A DNA stretch of 64,000 nt from Gordionus sp. m RMFG-2023 (Eukaryota > Nematomorpha > Gordioida > Chordodea > Parachordodidae), in NCBI RefSeq assembly GCF_954871325.1, contig NC_088775.1, positions 74,625,561-74,689,560 on the forward strand. Reading direction: 5' to 3'. Of the stretch, positions 10,582 to 22,690 are shown piece after piece (the stretch's first letter is position 1; each line of letters begins with the position of its first letter). The position numbers and the translations under genes were made by a program. The notes beneath the pieces are model-generated. The model worked only from the letters and a program-made list of their open reading frames with translations. It was not told the origin of the DNA and did not search any database.

Positions 10582-13500
10582 TTATAAAAGTTCTATGTCC
10601 CAGCAATCAATAGATAAACATTGCTTCAAAGTGATGGATGAAAGGCGGTTACGTTTTTTAGTCATGCATTCCACCGCTTTGCTAAAGATTCTTTCGCTGG
10701 CAACACTCGTAGTTTGCTGAGCCAAAAAGTCTCTGGCCATTAAAGACAAAGTTGGATATATTGAGCTGTTTTTTTGCCACCAATCGAGTACATTGGTTGT
10801 CGGACTAGCTACTTCCTCTTTTAAATATGTATCTATTTCATCTGTGGCATGTTGTGGAATTTCATAATTAGCCCTAAATAATAAAGACAATATATATATA
10901 ACTATGTAATCATATTTACCTTCTTAGTTTATTATGTATACGCACAGAATAAGGCATGGCTTCCATATCGGGCTCATTGTAATCGTACGCTGACGATCCT
11001 GACATTGTACTTTTATATTTAATATATAACGTTTCGAAATTTTTAAAATAATCAGGATTATTTATAAATTTAGGCAAAAATTTTTTCTTTGTCTTTGGGT
11101 CTAACAAACACGATATATAATTTGAAAGAGTATTTATGTGTTTCATATATATCTTTGATTTTTTTAACATAACAGCAGCAGCATTTTTTAATGTTTCGTT
11201 TTCATGATTTTCACTAACATCTTCTAGTGTTTTGACAATTTCATCTATAAATAAAACTGCCGAACCAATTGTAGAATTTGTATCTGAGGATATTTCTTGG
11301 GTAATATTGAAGAATGGTTTCAAAAATATTTCAATATCTTTTAAAAATTTGGCCTCTTCATTATTTATAATAATTTGATTATCAGGAAGGCTGCCTTTCT
11401 TGCCTAAATCATTTACCACATCAATATTCTTTAAATATAAAATTAAATTTAAAAATGGTGTTTGTTAATACTTTGTTAATTATGGAAATCATTAAGAATT
11501 TGGAATTCCATCTTGTGACGACATCAAGTGGTATACGAGTCCCACCTGATAATTCCATATATTCCTTCATAAATTTGGGGGAATTATGCAACTTTTTAAC
11601 GAATTTATTTATTTTTTCCAATTTTTCATTCATGATATTCATTCCTGAGCTCACTATTATATTTAATATATGAGCCAGGCATCTAATGCTATATAGAGCC
11701 GTATTTATCTATATAAAATTTTGTCATTATAGACACAGATGAGAGGAAATTTTTTGCATTATCGATAGTAATGGACATTACTTTTTCTTGTATGCCAAAA
11801 GATTGGAGAGAGGATAAAAGATTATTTGATATTTCCTCACCCGTATGTGGATGAGGTAAATCTATTAGATCAAGTAGGAAATTGACAAATTTCCAATTTT
11901 TGTCAATATAATGTATTGTTATAGAACAATAAGATATTGAGTTTATTCCGGTCCATATGTCCGTTGTAAGGCAGATTTTACTATTGACCTGTTTAAGGTC
12001 TTTAATAATTTTATTTTTAGATTTTTTATATAAATCTTTAACATAGCAGGCAGCCGTCTGCCTGCACCATATTCTCTCATTTTTAAATATAAAAGAGAAA
12101 ATATCTCTGAAATATGGAGATTCTATTTTATTAAATGAGATGTTACATTTTATAATATATCTCATAATTAATTTATTCAATTGTGTATTTTCGTGAGATA
12201 CTAAATTTCTTATCCCCACTAATGAATGTCTTTTTTTGTTTTTGTTTTCCATTTTTAAATGCGAATGTGATTTAGAAATGTGCCTCTTTAAATTTGCTAA
12301 AAATATATTATAATCGTATATTAAATTTTAATAATACATACTTGAGGCTGTATTTAAACTGTAATGTGTATTGCAGTATATACACTTTCGGCGAGATTTT
12401 TTCGGAGTCATCTTGAATACATTGGAAATATTTAACTTACTAGATGTAGATATATCTGAAATTTGTGATAAGTCACATATAATAGCATCTTGGCTAGTCA
12501 AAGGCTCTATCTATATATTATTTATATACATAAACATATTTTATCATTTGTGATTTATTGTTATTATAAAAAAAAGGTTATATTATATTATATATTTTTA
12601 AAATTGTTAAAATTTTATACTATCGAAATATATTACATCTGAATCTGTGTCAAACCCACGAATATTGATTCCTTCATTGTTTATGATTTCATAACTATTT
12701 TCTACTGCATTGTGAATACTATCGGCCTTTTGATTCTATAAAATATTGTGTATAGTTAATGTTGTTAATGTACTTATTGAGTTAATTTTTGGGCGAAAAA
12801 TCGACCCAAAATGACTCCCCAAAATGACTCTGGTAGGAATTGCTGCATACTTATAATGGATCGAGATCGATAGAATTAAAGATTCAAGTAAGAATTGAAT
12901 AAATAGATTAGAAAAATGAGTATAACCATGGTCAACAATTTATTTCAAATGAATTTATTAAATGGTGTAAAAACAAAAACGTAAAACATTTAAAAAATAC
13001 ACAGTATCATCCAAGGAAATTTTAAGTATTTTTATATCAATGAACTCAGAATTAAAATCACAATCCAAAAAATCTAATCATTTTTGGATAGAGAATTTAA
13101 TTCTTAGTTCAATGATATAAAAATAATTAAAATTACGTTTAAAATGTTAGCCTTTTCCCTTTGAAAAAATATTTTTTTTAAAAAATTTACCATTTAATTT
13201 ATATTTGTTAATTACTACGTAATCCAGTGCTTACAGTATCTTTATACTTACTATCAATTTAGTTTTGAAAAAAAACTTAAAAATTCCAATTTTTAAAAAT
13301 TGTATTCAACGAAATATAATTTAATCAAAAATTTAATTTCTAAATTAACCCTTTAAAGCTCGACTTTTTAAAATAAAACTAAAAAAAATTTTTTATAAAA
13401 AATCTTCATTAATATTTACTAAGGATGTAAAATTTTATTTCTACTTTTTTTTTCATAGTTTACAGGTAAAAAAAAAATCACGATACAATTTGACATCATT

Positions 13501-16500
13501 GAGCGAATTGCATGTATAAAAAAATATATATGTATTTATTATGAAAAGTTTTGAAACAATTTATATTCTGGTTAGAGTATAATTAAATTTCACATTTTTC
13601 ACACTTAGTCCTTGAATATACGCTAACACATAGTTTACACCTTTTTCGAGTTTTGGACGCTTCTGGCCAATGTCCTATATTATCATCTAACTTATGATAT
13701 TACCTGAAATAACCTAGAACCTTTTTATAATTTAGGAGTTTCATTTAAAGGTCTCCCTATTTTTCTTTTACTAATTTTACCTGCCATTAATAAAGCAGTA
13801 ACTGTATAAATATTAGCACCTTCATGAATATTATCAAGTTCTATGTGGAGTGCATTTGTGGGCGAATCTATATCTTTATTATCAATAAGTAAAATTATCC
13901 TAACCATCATCAATATCTGTTAACGAAATATTACTTTCAATTTTAATTATTTTTATAAGACTCTATAAACATATAAATTCAATGTTAATAAAATAACTTA
14001 TTAAATTCTCAATGATTTAATTTGGGATCATAATTTAAAAAATATATTTAATTGTTTATATTTTTAATAATAATTTTAAAAATAAATAACTTAAACTATT
14101 TTTATTCTTATAATTTGTTAACGCCTAGCTGGCACCTAAAGGGAATGAGGGGAATAATTTTATTTTTTGGCATATAAAATTCATTGTTTTTTTTTTTTTT
14201 AAATTATATTTTTTACCAAAACGGGGGGGGGAGGGGGTATTTTTATTTTAATTTAAGTAAAATTCATTGTTTTTTTTTTAAAATTATATTTCTTACCAAA
14301 ACGTGGGGGGGGGGGGGGGGGGAGGGAGAGGGGGTATTTTTATTTTAATTTAAGAAAAAATTTACGGCAAGTCGGTCAATTAATCAGTCACTTAACCAAA
14401 GGAGTATTTGACCTAGTCAAATACGGTCAAATTGATCACAATTTTTGCTTATTTTTTGGGTCAACAATATCAAGAGGGGAATCTCACTAGGTGAATTTAA
14501 TGAAGTATGTGATATAATTCTAGAATTAGCTATTTTACAAGATAGTGATGACCAAAATATTTTAAGTGATATAATTAATTTCAAAAGCAAAAACAGCATG
14601 TTTAATATAGCGAATTAGGAAAATAATAATTTCCAAAAACAATCAATTCCGACCTCAAGTTAATAGATTAAACTTTGCCCACCACATTAAGAAATTAATA
14701 ATTCCTAGTTCTACTTCTTATTTTGAAGGAAATAGGTCGATTTGGGTTAATATTTTTATAAAAATAAAAATCGATTGAAGATCTAAGACATCAGGAAAAT
14801 TGATTAAAAAATATTAAAGAAAATAATAATATTGAATATGAATCAAAACAAGAATCTGTTACGGATAGCTAAATGTTAGTTATTTAATGACAATGAATTT
14901 AAAAAATTAATAATATAGATATTAACTTAAAAAACATATATTTGAATTTGACCATATTTTACCGGTCAAATATCTGTCAATTGACCGAAATTTATTTGAC
15001 CGGTCAAATGCACAATCCTGATTTAAGCCGCTAAAAAAAATATTTTGCAAATTATAGGTGCTGAACTAGGAGGGAAAAGGGAGGTTTCGAAGAAACATTT
15101 TTAGGATTTCGAATTGGATTTTTTGTTTAAGAGATAAGAACTCGTTTTTGACCCCTGTCCTTAATGCAATTCTTCTACCCAATTAATTTAAGAACTTTAG
15201 GGAATGGGGACCGGGGTTTCCCAGAACGCTAAAAATTAGGGGAATAAATATAAAAGAATTAGGGAGGAATCTATATTTATTATTATCGAGTTCTTGGAGT
15301 TCCAGGGGTTCGGTATTTCCGTTAGCCGGAAAGGAGGTAACACGCGAGACATCCCAGACAAGTCTTTTGCCGCCGTGATCCCGCTTGGTTAAAGATACAA
15401 GACGAGCGCCAAAAAGAATTAGACGAATACAAAGAGGAACTTCTCATAAGAGGATATTATTGCAATGTTTAGTTAATCATTTCATCAAATGGTCAATAAA
15501 ACCATTATCATAGCACTGATAAATCAGCAAAAAAACCGGGTCTAAAACCATCCAACCCACCTGTTTTCCCTTTTTTAAAGGACTTAAGGCACTTAAGTAC
15601 TTCATCACAGGTATGATTGGTTTGGGAATACTTAAATCTTAATCTCTAATTCATATTTTTTTATGTCCAAAATGTTTATTAAATTTGCAAAAATTAAATT
15701 TCGATTTTTATATATTATTTATTAGCTTTAATTTATAAGTAATATCATATTTTGAACAATAAAATCATTCAATACATATCATTATTAATAAATAAAAATG
15801 CATTTCAATATTTTATCGCCTAAAAAACCAATGGTTTAGGAAGCCTCTTGAAGTGGTTTGCCTCACCCTGCTATCGGGACTTGTTGAACAAAATTATCAC
15901 TTTTACAAAAATTAAAATTTAAAAAAATAATTATAATCTTAAGATTTTTATAAGGCACCTTTATAGAATATAGATTTAGGTATCTAATCATAGGAGCTGC
16001 CAATTTTTTAAAAATTGGTTCGAATAACCCCAGTCTCTCCTATATAGATAAGAGTTTAAAATAAAGGGACCAATTGTTTTGACTATAAAAGAGTCGACTT
16101 GAGTTAATCAACTAATTCGAATAACGTCTAGAGACTCTGAGTCGGGTGAACTGTCTTTTTAACAACACAATGTCTTTTGTTGCTAAATAGTTGACCGAGG
16201 CCGGCAAAACGACTCATATTCAAACCGGTTAATTAGTCATGAGTCGACTGAAGCCCGACCCGTGGCTATTTTTGAATAAAATATTTTTATCATTTCTCTA
16301 AATTGGTATCATATTAAATAACTTCTGAACCGGCTTGAACCCAGGCCGAAAACACTAATTAGGTATAATAATTTAAATTAAATATATAAAAAAATATTAA
16401 AACTTACATCATCTTCATTCTTCTGTTGAGAATCCATAATAGTATTAGTATTTTCTAACTCTAAATCTCTAAATAAGGTCTTTTTTTTATAAAACATTGG

Positions 16501-16615
16501 GTTTATAAGTTTTAAATATAAAATTAATATAAATTACTTCATCTTCTACTATCTCTTGAGAATCCATCATAGTAATGGCATTGCTTGAAGAAGAAGATAA
16601 AGATAAACTACTCAT
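10582..16615 (-). CDS. hAT transposase of the giant element, seven exons, one frameshift
   Basis: Exons inferred on the minus strand: 16538-16615, 16408-16479, 12637-12735, 12342-12510, 11472-12296, 10920-11428 and 10582-10873. All GT-AG joins keep frame, giving about 680 residues. A BED finger (KCIYC...NLKRHISKSH, about residues 115-152) is rebuilt only across the exon 4/5 join. It is followed by CLTTDIWTG (first catalytic Asp, about 252), SITIDNAKNF (second Asp, about 318), RCLAHILNIIV, VTRWNSKF and, in exon 7, the hAT dimerisation block LAQQTTSVASERIFSK...KKRNRLSS. One extra base near 11691 shifts the frame. The protein would bind the element ends and catalyse cut-and-paste transposition. 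Intron 2 (3.7 kb) holds other inserts. An upstream GT-flanked segment at 16700-16725 could be a further 5' exon. Confidence 0.85.
12750..14100. other. First half of the large transposase intron
   Basis: Mostly AT-rich filler. A short piece near 12755-12850 has TAATGTTGTTAATG and GGGCGAAAAATCGACCC words recalling hAT tips and may be a broken MITE. An open minus-strand frame at 13725-13913 (62 codons, ending KISKRKIGRPLNETPKL) is not recognised; its basic tail looks protein-like, but no domain can be named. Confidence 0.4.
14100..14345. repeat. Tandem pair of about 115-bp units with long G runs
   Basis: Two units share AAAATTCATTG, a run of T, AAATTATATTT(T/C)TTACCAAAACG, a G run and GGGGGTATTTTTATTTTAATTT. 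The second unit carries a run of about 17 G. The G runs are striking in a genome this AT-rich and are prone to length change. Confidence 0.85.
14365..15025 (+). mobile_element. Probable small element with GACCGGTCAAAT termini
   Basis: Words related to TTTGACC and GGTCAAAT recur at both ends: GTCGGTCAATTAATC and ATTTGACCTAGTCAAATACG on the left, ACCGGTCAAATATCTG and TTTGACCGGTCAAATGC on the right. Between them a plus-strand frame (about 14490-14615, GEFNEVCDIILELAILQDSD) and a further segment (about 14665-14760, HIKKLIIPSSTSYFEGNRS) look translated. I do not recognise the family. It sits in the big transposase intron. Confidence 0.4.
15341..15472 (+). CDS. Coding-like 43-codon block, unrecognised
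   Basis: Between a TAA at 15338 and a TAG at 15470 an open frame reads RHPRQVFCRRDPAWLKIQ and continues DERQKELDEYKEELLIRGYY. It is charged and helix-like, and higher in GC and in varied codons than the flanks. The surrounding 15050-15480 is also GC-richer and has a TATA-like AAATATAAAAG at about 15247. It may be a captured exon or part of another element. I cannot name a family. Confidence 0.3.
   Translation, partial: HARHPRQVFCRRDPAWLKIQDERQKELDEYKEELLIRGYYCNV
15480..16400. other. Rest of the large transposase intron with scattered hAT-like words
   Basis: Around 16080-16360 are GAGTCGACTTGAG, TTTTTAACAACACAATG, GACCGAGGCCGGC and GAAAACACTAATTAG, which recall terminal pieces of the GTCGAC and TTAACAACACTA families. 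They are too broken to delimit. The rest is AT-rich filler. Confidence 0.35.
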
Positions 16616-17389
16616 TATAAATGTAAATTATTTTAAAAAAGATTTTTTTTTTAAATATAAATTAAAATAAGAATTTTTTTAAAAATAAAAATTTTATACA
16701 AAAACTTACTGGTGCCATCGAGGCGCTATAATCATTGAAATTTAAAATAATAAATATAATATAAATAATACATTTTAATGAAATAATTTAAAGAATCAAA
16801 AAATATTGCTAAATTATTATTACAAATTTTAAATAATTGAGAAAGAGAAGGGATTTATATTTTCTAAAATAATAAATTAAAGAAATGTACAAAAAAATGG
16901 TGCTAAGCCTTAAAATATCAATAAACTTACTTTAAAATTTAAATGGTTATGTAATTAAAAAGTGTGCTCTCATCTCATAACCTCATCTAATCTTATGTTG
17001 TGATTTAATCTTGACGTGGATGCTACCTATTTCAAACAGTGCATTTAAAATTTAATAATTAAATTTTCTTTTCTTTTGGGCCATAGGTGAAATCATATTT
17101 TTATTCACGTCGATTTATATTCATCCATGTAAATAAAATAAGAAGTTTTTTAATCTCATAAGCTTTTCCCACATATAACATCCACAACAATTATTTGTAC
17201 TTTGGACAAATGTTAAAATTTTATGAAGCATATATTTTTTAATGTTACCTGATAAATTTTAGATAAAAATTAAAAGTAAAAAATTTTTAACCGGTCCGCT
17301 CGTAATTTTTGATATTATTTAGCTAGCTCGCCCAATAAGATAAAGGGGAGTAAATAAAAGTCTGCTCGTTTCAGCTAAAAAGTTGAAAA

Positions 17390-19018
17390 ATAGACAAATG
17401 TTACTTTTCTATGGTACATCTTAACTGAAATTTTATTTTAACATCTTTACAATATATATTTTTACCTATTTGTTAAAAAAATTCAAAAAAGTTCACAAAT
17501 AACGATTATGATAATTGTCACCTATCTACGGTACATCTTCACTGAAATTTTATTTTAACATCTTTACAATATATATTTTTACCTATTTACTTTAAAAAAA
17601 TTCAAAAAAGTTCACAAATAACGATTATGACAATTGTCACTTTTCTATGGTACATCTTCACTGAAATTTTATTTTTACATCTTTACAATATATATTTTTA
17701 CCTATTTGTTTTAAAAAAATTAAAAAAAGTTCACAAATAACGATTATGACAATTGTCACTTTTCTATGGTACATCTTCACTGAAATTTTATTTTAACATC
17801 TTTACAATATATATTTTTACCTATTTGTTTTAAAAAAATTCAAAAAAGCTCACAAATAACGATTATGATAATTGTCACCTATCTACGGTACATCTTCACT
17901 GAAATTTTATTTTAACATCTTTACAATATATATTTTTACCTATTTGCTTTTAAAAAATTCAAAAAAGTTAAAAAATAATGATTATGACAATTGTCACTTT
18001 TTTCTGGTACATCTTCACTGAAATTTTATTTTAACATCTTTACAATATATATTTATACCTATTTGTTTTAAAAAAAATCAAAAAAGTTCAAAAATAACGA
18101 TTATGACAATTGTCACTTTTCTATGGTACATCTTCACTGAAATTTTATTTTAACATCTTTACAATATATATTTTTAACTATTTGTTTTAAAAAAATTCAA
18201 AAAAGTTCACAAATAACGATTATGACAATTGTCACCTATCTACGGTACATCTTCACTGAAATTTTATTTTAACATCTTTACAATATATATTTTTACCTAT
18301 TATTTTGAAAAAAATTAAAAAAGTTCACAAATAACGATTATGATAATTGTCACCTATCTACGGTACATCTTAACTGAAATTTTATTTTAACATCTTTACA
18401 ATATATATTTTTACCTATTTATTTTAAAAAAATTCAAAAAATTCACAAATAACGAATATGATAATTGTCACCTATCTACGGTACATCTTCACTGAAATTT
18501 TATTTTAACATCCTTACAATATATATTTTTACCTATTTATTTTAAAAAAATTCAAAAAAGTTCACAAATAACGATTATGATAATTGTCACCTATCTACGG
18601 TACATCTTCACTGAAATTTTATTTTAACATCTTTACAATATATATTTTTACCTATTTGTTTTAAAAAAATTCAAAAAAGTTCACAAATAACGATTATGAT
18701 AATTGTCACCTATCTTCGGTACATCTTCACTGAAATTTTATTTTAACATCTTTACAATATATATTTTTACCTATTTGTTTTAAAAAATTCAAAAAAGTTC
18801 AAAAATAACGATTATGACAATTGTCACTCTTCTATGGTACATCTTCACTGAAATTTTATTTTAACACTTTTACAATAAATATATTTTTATCTATTTACTT
18901 TTCAAAAATAACAATTAATATTTTTCTATGATGGTACATCTTCACTGAAATTTTATTTTTACATCTTTACAACATATATTTTTACCTAAAAAATTTATCA
19001 AAAATAAGGATTATGTTA
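17390..19018. repeat. Right subterminal array of the giant hAT (118-bp units)
   Basis: Twelve to thirteen units of about 118-120 bp run inverted relative to the left array: GGTACATCTTCACTGAAATT, TTAACATCTTTACAATATAT, an A/T tract and CACAAATAACGATTATGA(C/T)AATTGTCAC. Some units have TATGATAATTGTCACC in place of the palindromic TGACAATTGTCA, so about half have lost perfect symmetry. Units agree closely with those of the left arm. Confidence 0.93.
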
Positions 19019-19467
19019 TGTTTATTGACTTAATTTAGTCGACTTTATTAGTTCTTTTAGTCGACTTAATTAGTTCTTTTAGTCGACTTAATTAGTTCTT
19101 TTAGTCGACTAAATTAGTCGTTTTAGTCGACTAAATTAGTCGTTTTAGTCGACTATATTAGTCGTTTTAGTCGACTAAATTAGTCGTTTTAGTCGACTAT
19201 GTTAGTCGTTTTAGTCGACTATATTAGTTGTTTTAGTCGTTTTAGTCGACTATGTTAGTCGTTTTAGTCGACTATATTAGTCGTTTTAGTCGACTATATT
19301 AGTCGTTTTAGTCGACTAAATTAGTCGTTTTAGTCGACTAAATTAGTCGACCAAATTAGTCGACTAATAGACTAATTTAGTTGCTAAAGTTTTTAGTCGA
19401 ATTTTTCGACTAAAACTATTAGTTAGTCGTGTGTGAGTCGACTAAATTTAGTCGATTAACAACACTA
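19019..19467. repeat. Right terminal array of the giant hAT (TAGTCGACTA units)
   Basis: About 17 units of TTAGTCGTTTTAGTCGACTA form, the reverse complement of the left array. The innermost units are changed to TTAGTTCTTTTAGTCGAC. The lead-in to the tip (GTCGACTAATAGACTAATTTAG, given here only as its family) matches the left arm base for base over long stretches, confirming that the two arms are one inverted repeat. Confidence 0.92.
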
Positions 19468-20972
19468 TTGCATACAAAATAAACTGGCATATAAAAAACG
19501 ATATAATGCAATAATATAATTCTTAGCAACTTACATTGACAAAAGGTTATCAAACTAGTATAACTCTCTGTTACCATTTTAGACAATGTTTTATACAATA
19601 AACTAATAAGGAAAAATTTTATAGGCCTCTACCAAATCAACAATTTTTGAAGAAAAGAGTATAAAATAAACGACTACACAGTTGACCATTATTGTTTATC
19701 TAAAATATGCAATCATATTCTCTCAGCCGTGGTTGTAATAATCTTAAATTACATAGCAACACAAATAATATACACTGGTTAATTTGCAGTAATAGCCATG
19801 ACACTCACGATGTAAACTTATATCAGAATTTACTATGTTGGATAAATTGATAAAATAAAAACACTAAAAATTTTGAAAAAAATAATTATGCAAATATATT
19901 GCAGCCTGGAGTTATTTTCACACAGCAATGCCTTATTAGAAATGAAACATTTTCTAACTATAAAATAAGGACCAGAATGATATGATGAAACAATTAAAAT
20001 TTTATATATTGTCGATATTATATCTTAAAATAATAGTAGTTTGTAATAATATCAAAAATATACTTGTATTAAAAATTTAATTCAAAACTGTTTTTATATA
20101 AAGAAAAAAAGAGAAGAAAAGAGAAGAAAAGAGAGAAGAAAAGATATCAAATTTATTACATCTATTGCAGGATGAATAATAAAATGTCTAATTTTTAAAA
20201 TTATTTATAACTAAATAGATGGCGTTAAATACTTGAATGCATATTGTTACTATATTTATTATCAAAACCATTTATTAGGAAAATTTATTATAATAATAAC
20301 TGTAATATATTATTTAACTGTCAAATACGTCTATAAAAGTGGCATTTTATCTAATATTATATAACCAACTGTATATAATAGAGGATTATAAACTATATCT
20401 TTTGAATCTCTTATACTTATTTGGATCTTGAAAATATTTTTAGGAATAGGTATGATAATTAAATTTAAAAATAAATATACAGTTGATTAGTCATTTTGAA
20501 CTCGGCTAATTACAATATTAAATTTGTTAATTTTGAAATAATATATGATTATATTTATTTAATTAGGGTTATATAATAATTTAAATAATAAAAGTCAATT
20601 AAACTTCAACTGTTAAAGCTAAATTAATATTTAGAGAGTATTGATATTATATTTTTAATACAGAATTTGATTGCAAGCTGAAATAGTGAAAATATAATTT
20701 ATATGTATTAATCTAATCTAATAATTAAAATAGTATTCATTTAATAAAAATTTAAATAGTCTTATTAATTTCTAAATAATAAAATTAAATCTATATATTA
20801 CTTAATGGAATTATAAAAGAAATCATTCAGGGAGCTATCAAAAAAATTCATTTTTAGTTAAAGGGGATATTAAGGAGCCATTAAAAAAAAATTTTTATAT
20901 TCAGTCTTCAAATTTTTCAGGGGGCTCAAGCCCCTGCGCGCCCTTCCCCCTAGCGACGCCACTGGTTAGTCT

Positions 20973-21600
20973 ACGGGTTAACTCCTAGTATACATATTTA
21001 AAAAAATCTGAATTCGTAATGAGGGAAACTGGGAAAGCTCAGACAAACCACTTATTAGAAAATCATGACAAAATCAGGTCTTTTCTAATATTTATATAAG
21101 CAATAACAAATCTTACCTCATTATTTGAGATATCAAAAATTAAGTTATGAATGAATAAAAGTATGGATTGAAATTGCTTCCATTACAACAATTCTAACAA
21201 AATTGATTTTTTATGCTGAATTATTAATGTTTGCATCTTTATTTGTTATCCATGAAGTAAAAATTAAATGACTCCTATTCTTTTTGTACTATGATTAAAT
21301 CTAGAAAATAAATTTTGGTTTATTTTTGTTTTTCTGATAAATTTAGTGTATGTCTTGCCTTTCCGAAATTATTTATCAAAAATTTGATTAGGGCTATTTC
21401 TTTATTTTAAGTTACAAAAAATGCTATCTATTTAAATTACAAAATGATATTCAATATTAATGAAACATTTATTCAATTTATTATATATTTTTTTAAGAAA
21501 TTTATTTTTTTTGTCAATCCATATAAATTTAGGCTAATTTTTTAAAAAAAATGATGAGGATTAATTATTATTTTGTGTATCCGTTAAAATTTAGAGCAAA
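20973..21600. other. AT-rich spacer, nothing recognised
   Basis: No reading frame or repeat of note between the hAT target duplication and the Helitron helicase remnant. Confidence 0.4.
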
Positions 21601-21779
21601 TCTTTTTTGACATTTTAATTTTCGATGAAAAAAGCGACATACTAAATATGAACGGTTGTCTGAAGTCTAATGAGGAAATAATTCATGCATTGCCTATGCT
21701 TTGAGCCGCCACAGGTAAAAGAAGAACGCAAAATGATTCCTCTACCAAAAGTGTCAGTATAGGTATCCCCTTTAAAAAC

Positions 21780-22690
21780 ACAGTGAACTACATTGTTAAC
21801 TCAACCTTAAAACGGTCGTATTTATGTTCAAATATATTATCATTAAGGTTAGGTATTAATTTGAGATTGCTACAATTTCACGATGCAAATGAATCTCTTG
21901 TCAATAATAGTTACTCAAATTGTTGGTGAAGTCTATGAGACATTTGATAGCTCTAGGGATAAAATAAACATTCCTGAAGATTGTTTTACAGCTTCCAATG
22001 AAATTGAAGATCTTATTGCTTTTGATTACGGTATAGACAAAGACAATACCTCCTTTAATCATATAACATTTGTTCAAAATGCCCTCCTGACCTCTGAAAA
22101 CGTAAATGTCGATTACATAAACATTAAATTGATGAACAAAATTCCTGGGGATTTAGTTATATATACAAGTACTTATGAAACGATAACCGAAGAAGCGACA
22201 TTTTATCCCACTGAATTTTTAAACACTTTAAATATATCAGGATTACCCCCTTACAAACTTTCACTCAAAGTCGGGATACCTATAATTCTAATGGGTAATT
22301 TAAATTCTGCATCTGGTTTGAGCAATGGGACTAAATTGATTATAACCTCTTTGCGACCAAATATAGCAGATTTTATTTCTGGTAGCTTTCTAACCACTAA
22401 AGTTTTTATTCCATTAGCTTAATTTCAACTGATTCTGGCTTACCATTTTTCTTTAAGCGCCGTAAATTTACCGTGAGACACCTGCTTATGTCATGACAAT
22501 TAATAAAGCTCAGTGACAAACGTTGAAGAAAATTGTATTTATCTCATCCTGTTTTTTCACAGGGACAGCTATATGTGGCTATGTCTCGGGTTGGTTCTCC
22601 TTAACTAATAAATAATACCGCTATTTCAGATGAGGTAGGTTTATTGCAATATAGTATACCAAAGCTTGGAGTAGATTTAGGTTTAAAGAT
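21780..22690 (+). pseudogene. Helitron PIF1-like helicase, C-terminal part
   Basis: An open segment at 21883-22422 contains NALLTSENVNVDYINIKLMN, then YPTEFLNTLNISGLPPYKLS and LKVGIPIILMGNLNSASGLS, the C-terminal helicase signature of Helitrons. In other frames downstream come DSGLPFFFKRR, AYVMTINKAQ and GQLYVAMSRVGSP (motifs V and VI). Upstream fragments about 21810-21880 read LCSNILSLRLGINLR. The family protein unwinds DNA during rolling-circle transposition. Several frameshifts make it a fossil. The Rep half is not joined to it here. Confidence 0.9.

Larger units (their letters stand above)
8440..19467 (-). mobile_element. Giant hAT element (11,028 bp) with kilobase compound inverted ends
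   Basis: The tips are TAGTGTTGTTAATTAGTCG at 8440 and its counterpart ending CGATTAACAACACTA at 19467. The flanks are atgcatac (8432-8439) and ttgcatac (19468-19475), an 8-bp hAT target duplication with one difference. The uninterrupted target is seen in a related hAT copy near 27935 (ATTATGCATACAAAATAAAC). Each end has an outer array with TAGTCGACTA cores and an inner array of about 118-bp units. A seven-exon hAT transposase gene lies between them on the minus strand. It looks near-complete, with a single apparent frameshift in the gene, and ends of about 1.3 kb (left) and 2.1 kb (right). Confidence 0.93.
8223..20964. mobile_element. Non-autonomous hAT (family CAGGGGCG), split by the 11-kb hAT
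   Basis: The left tip CAGGGGCGTCGCTAGCC at 8223 pairs with CTAGCGACGCCACTG ending at 20964. The target GTTAGTCT is repeated exactly at 8215-8222 and 20965-20972. Without the 11-kb insertion the element is about 1.7 kb, like the copies at 30381-32142 and 52158-53568. I found no transposase frame in it. Long C and G runs stand next to the tips, and a (GAGAA)n stretch lies at about 20103-20150. Pieces 8223-8439 and 19468-20964 belong to this element. Confidence 0.93.

Noticed and set aside
13725-13913. 62-codon minus-strand frame with basic tail
   Set aside because: No recognised domain and no convincing splice partners; noted in the intron description only.
15050-15480. Possible LTR because of a TATA-like word in a GC-richer block
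   Set aside because: No paired repeat, primer site or tract was seen; kept only as an unexplained island.
20103-20150. GAGAA-rich stretch as a regulatory site
   Set aside because: It is part of the CAGGGGCG-family hAT interior and has a counterpart at about 31345, so it is a simple repeat of the element.
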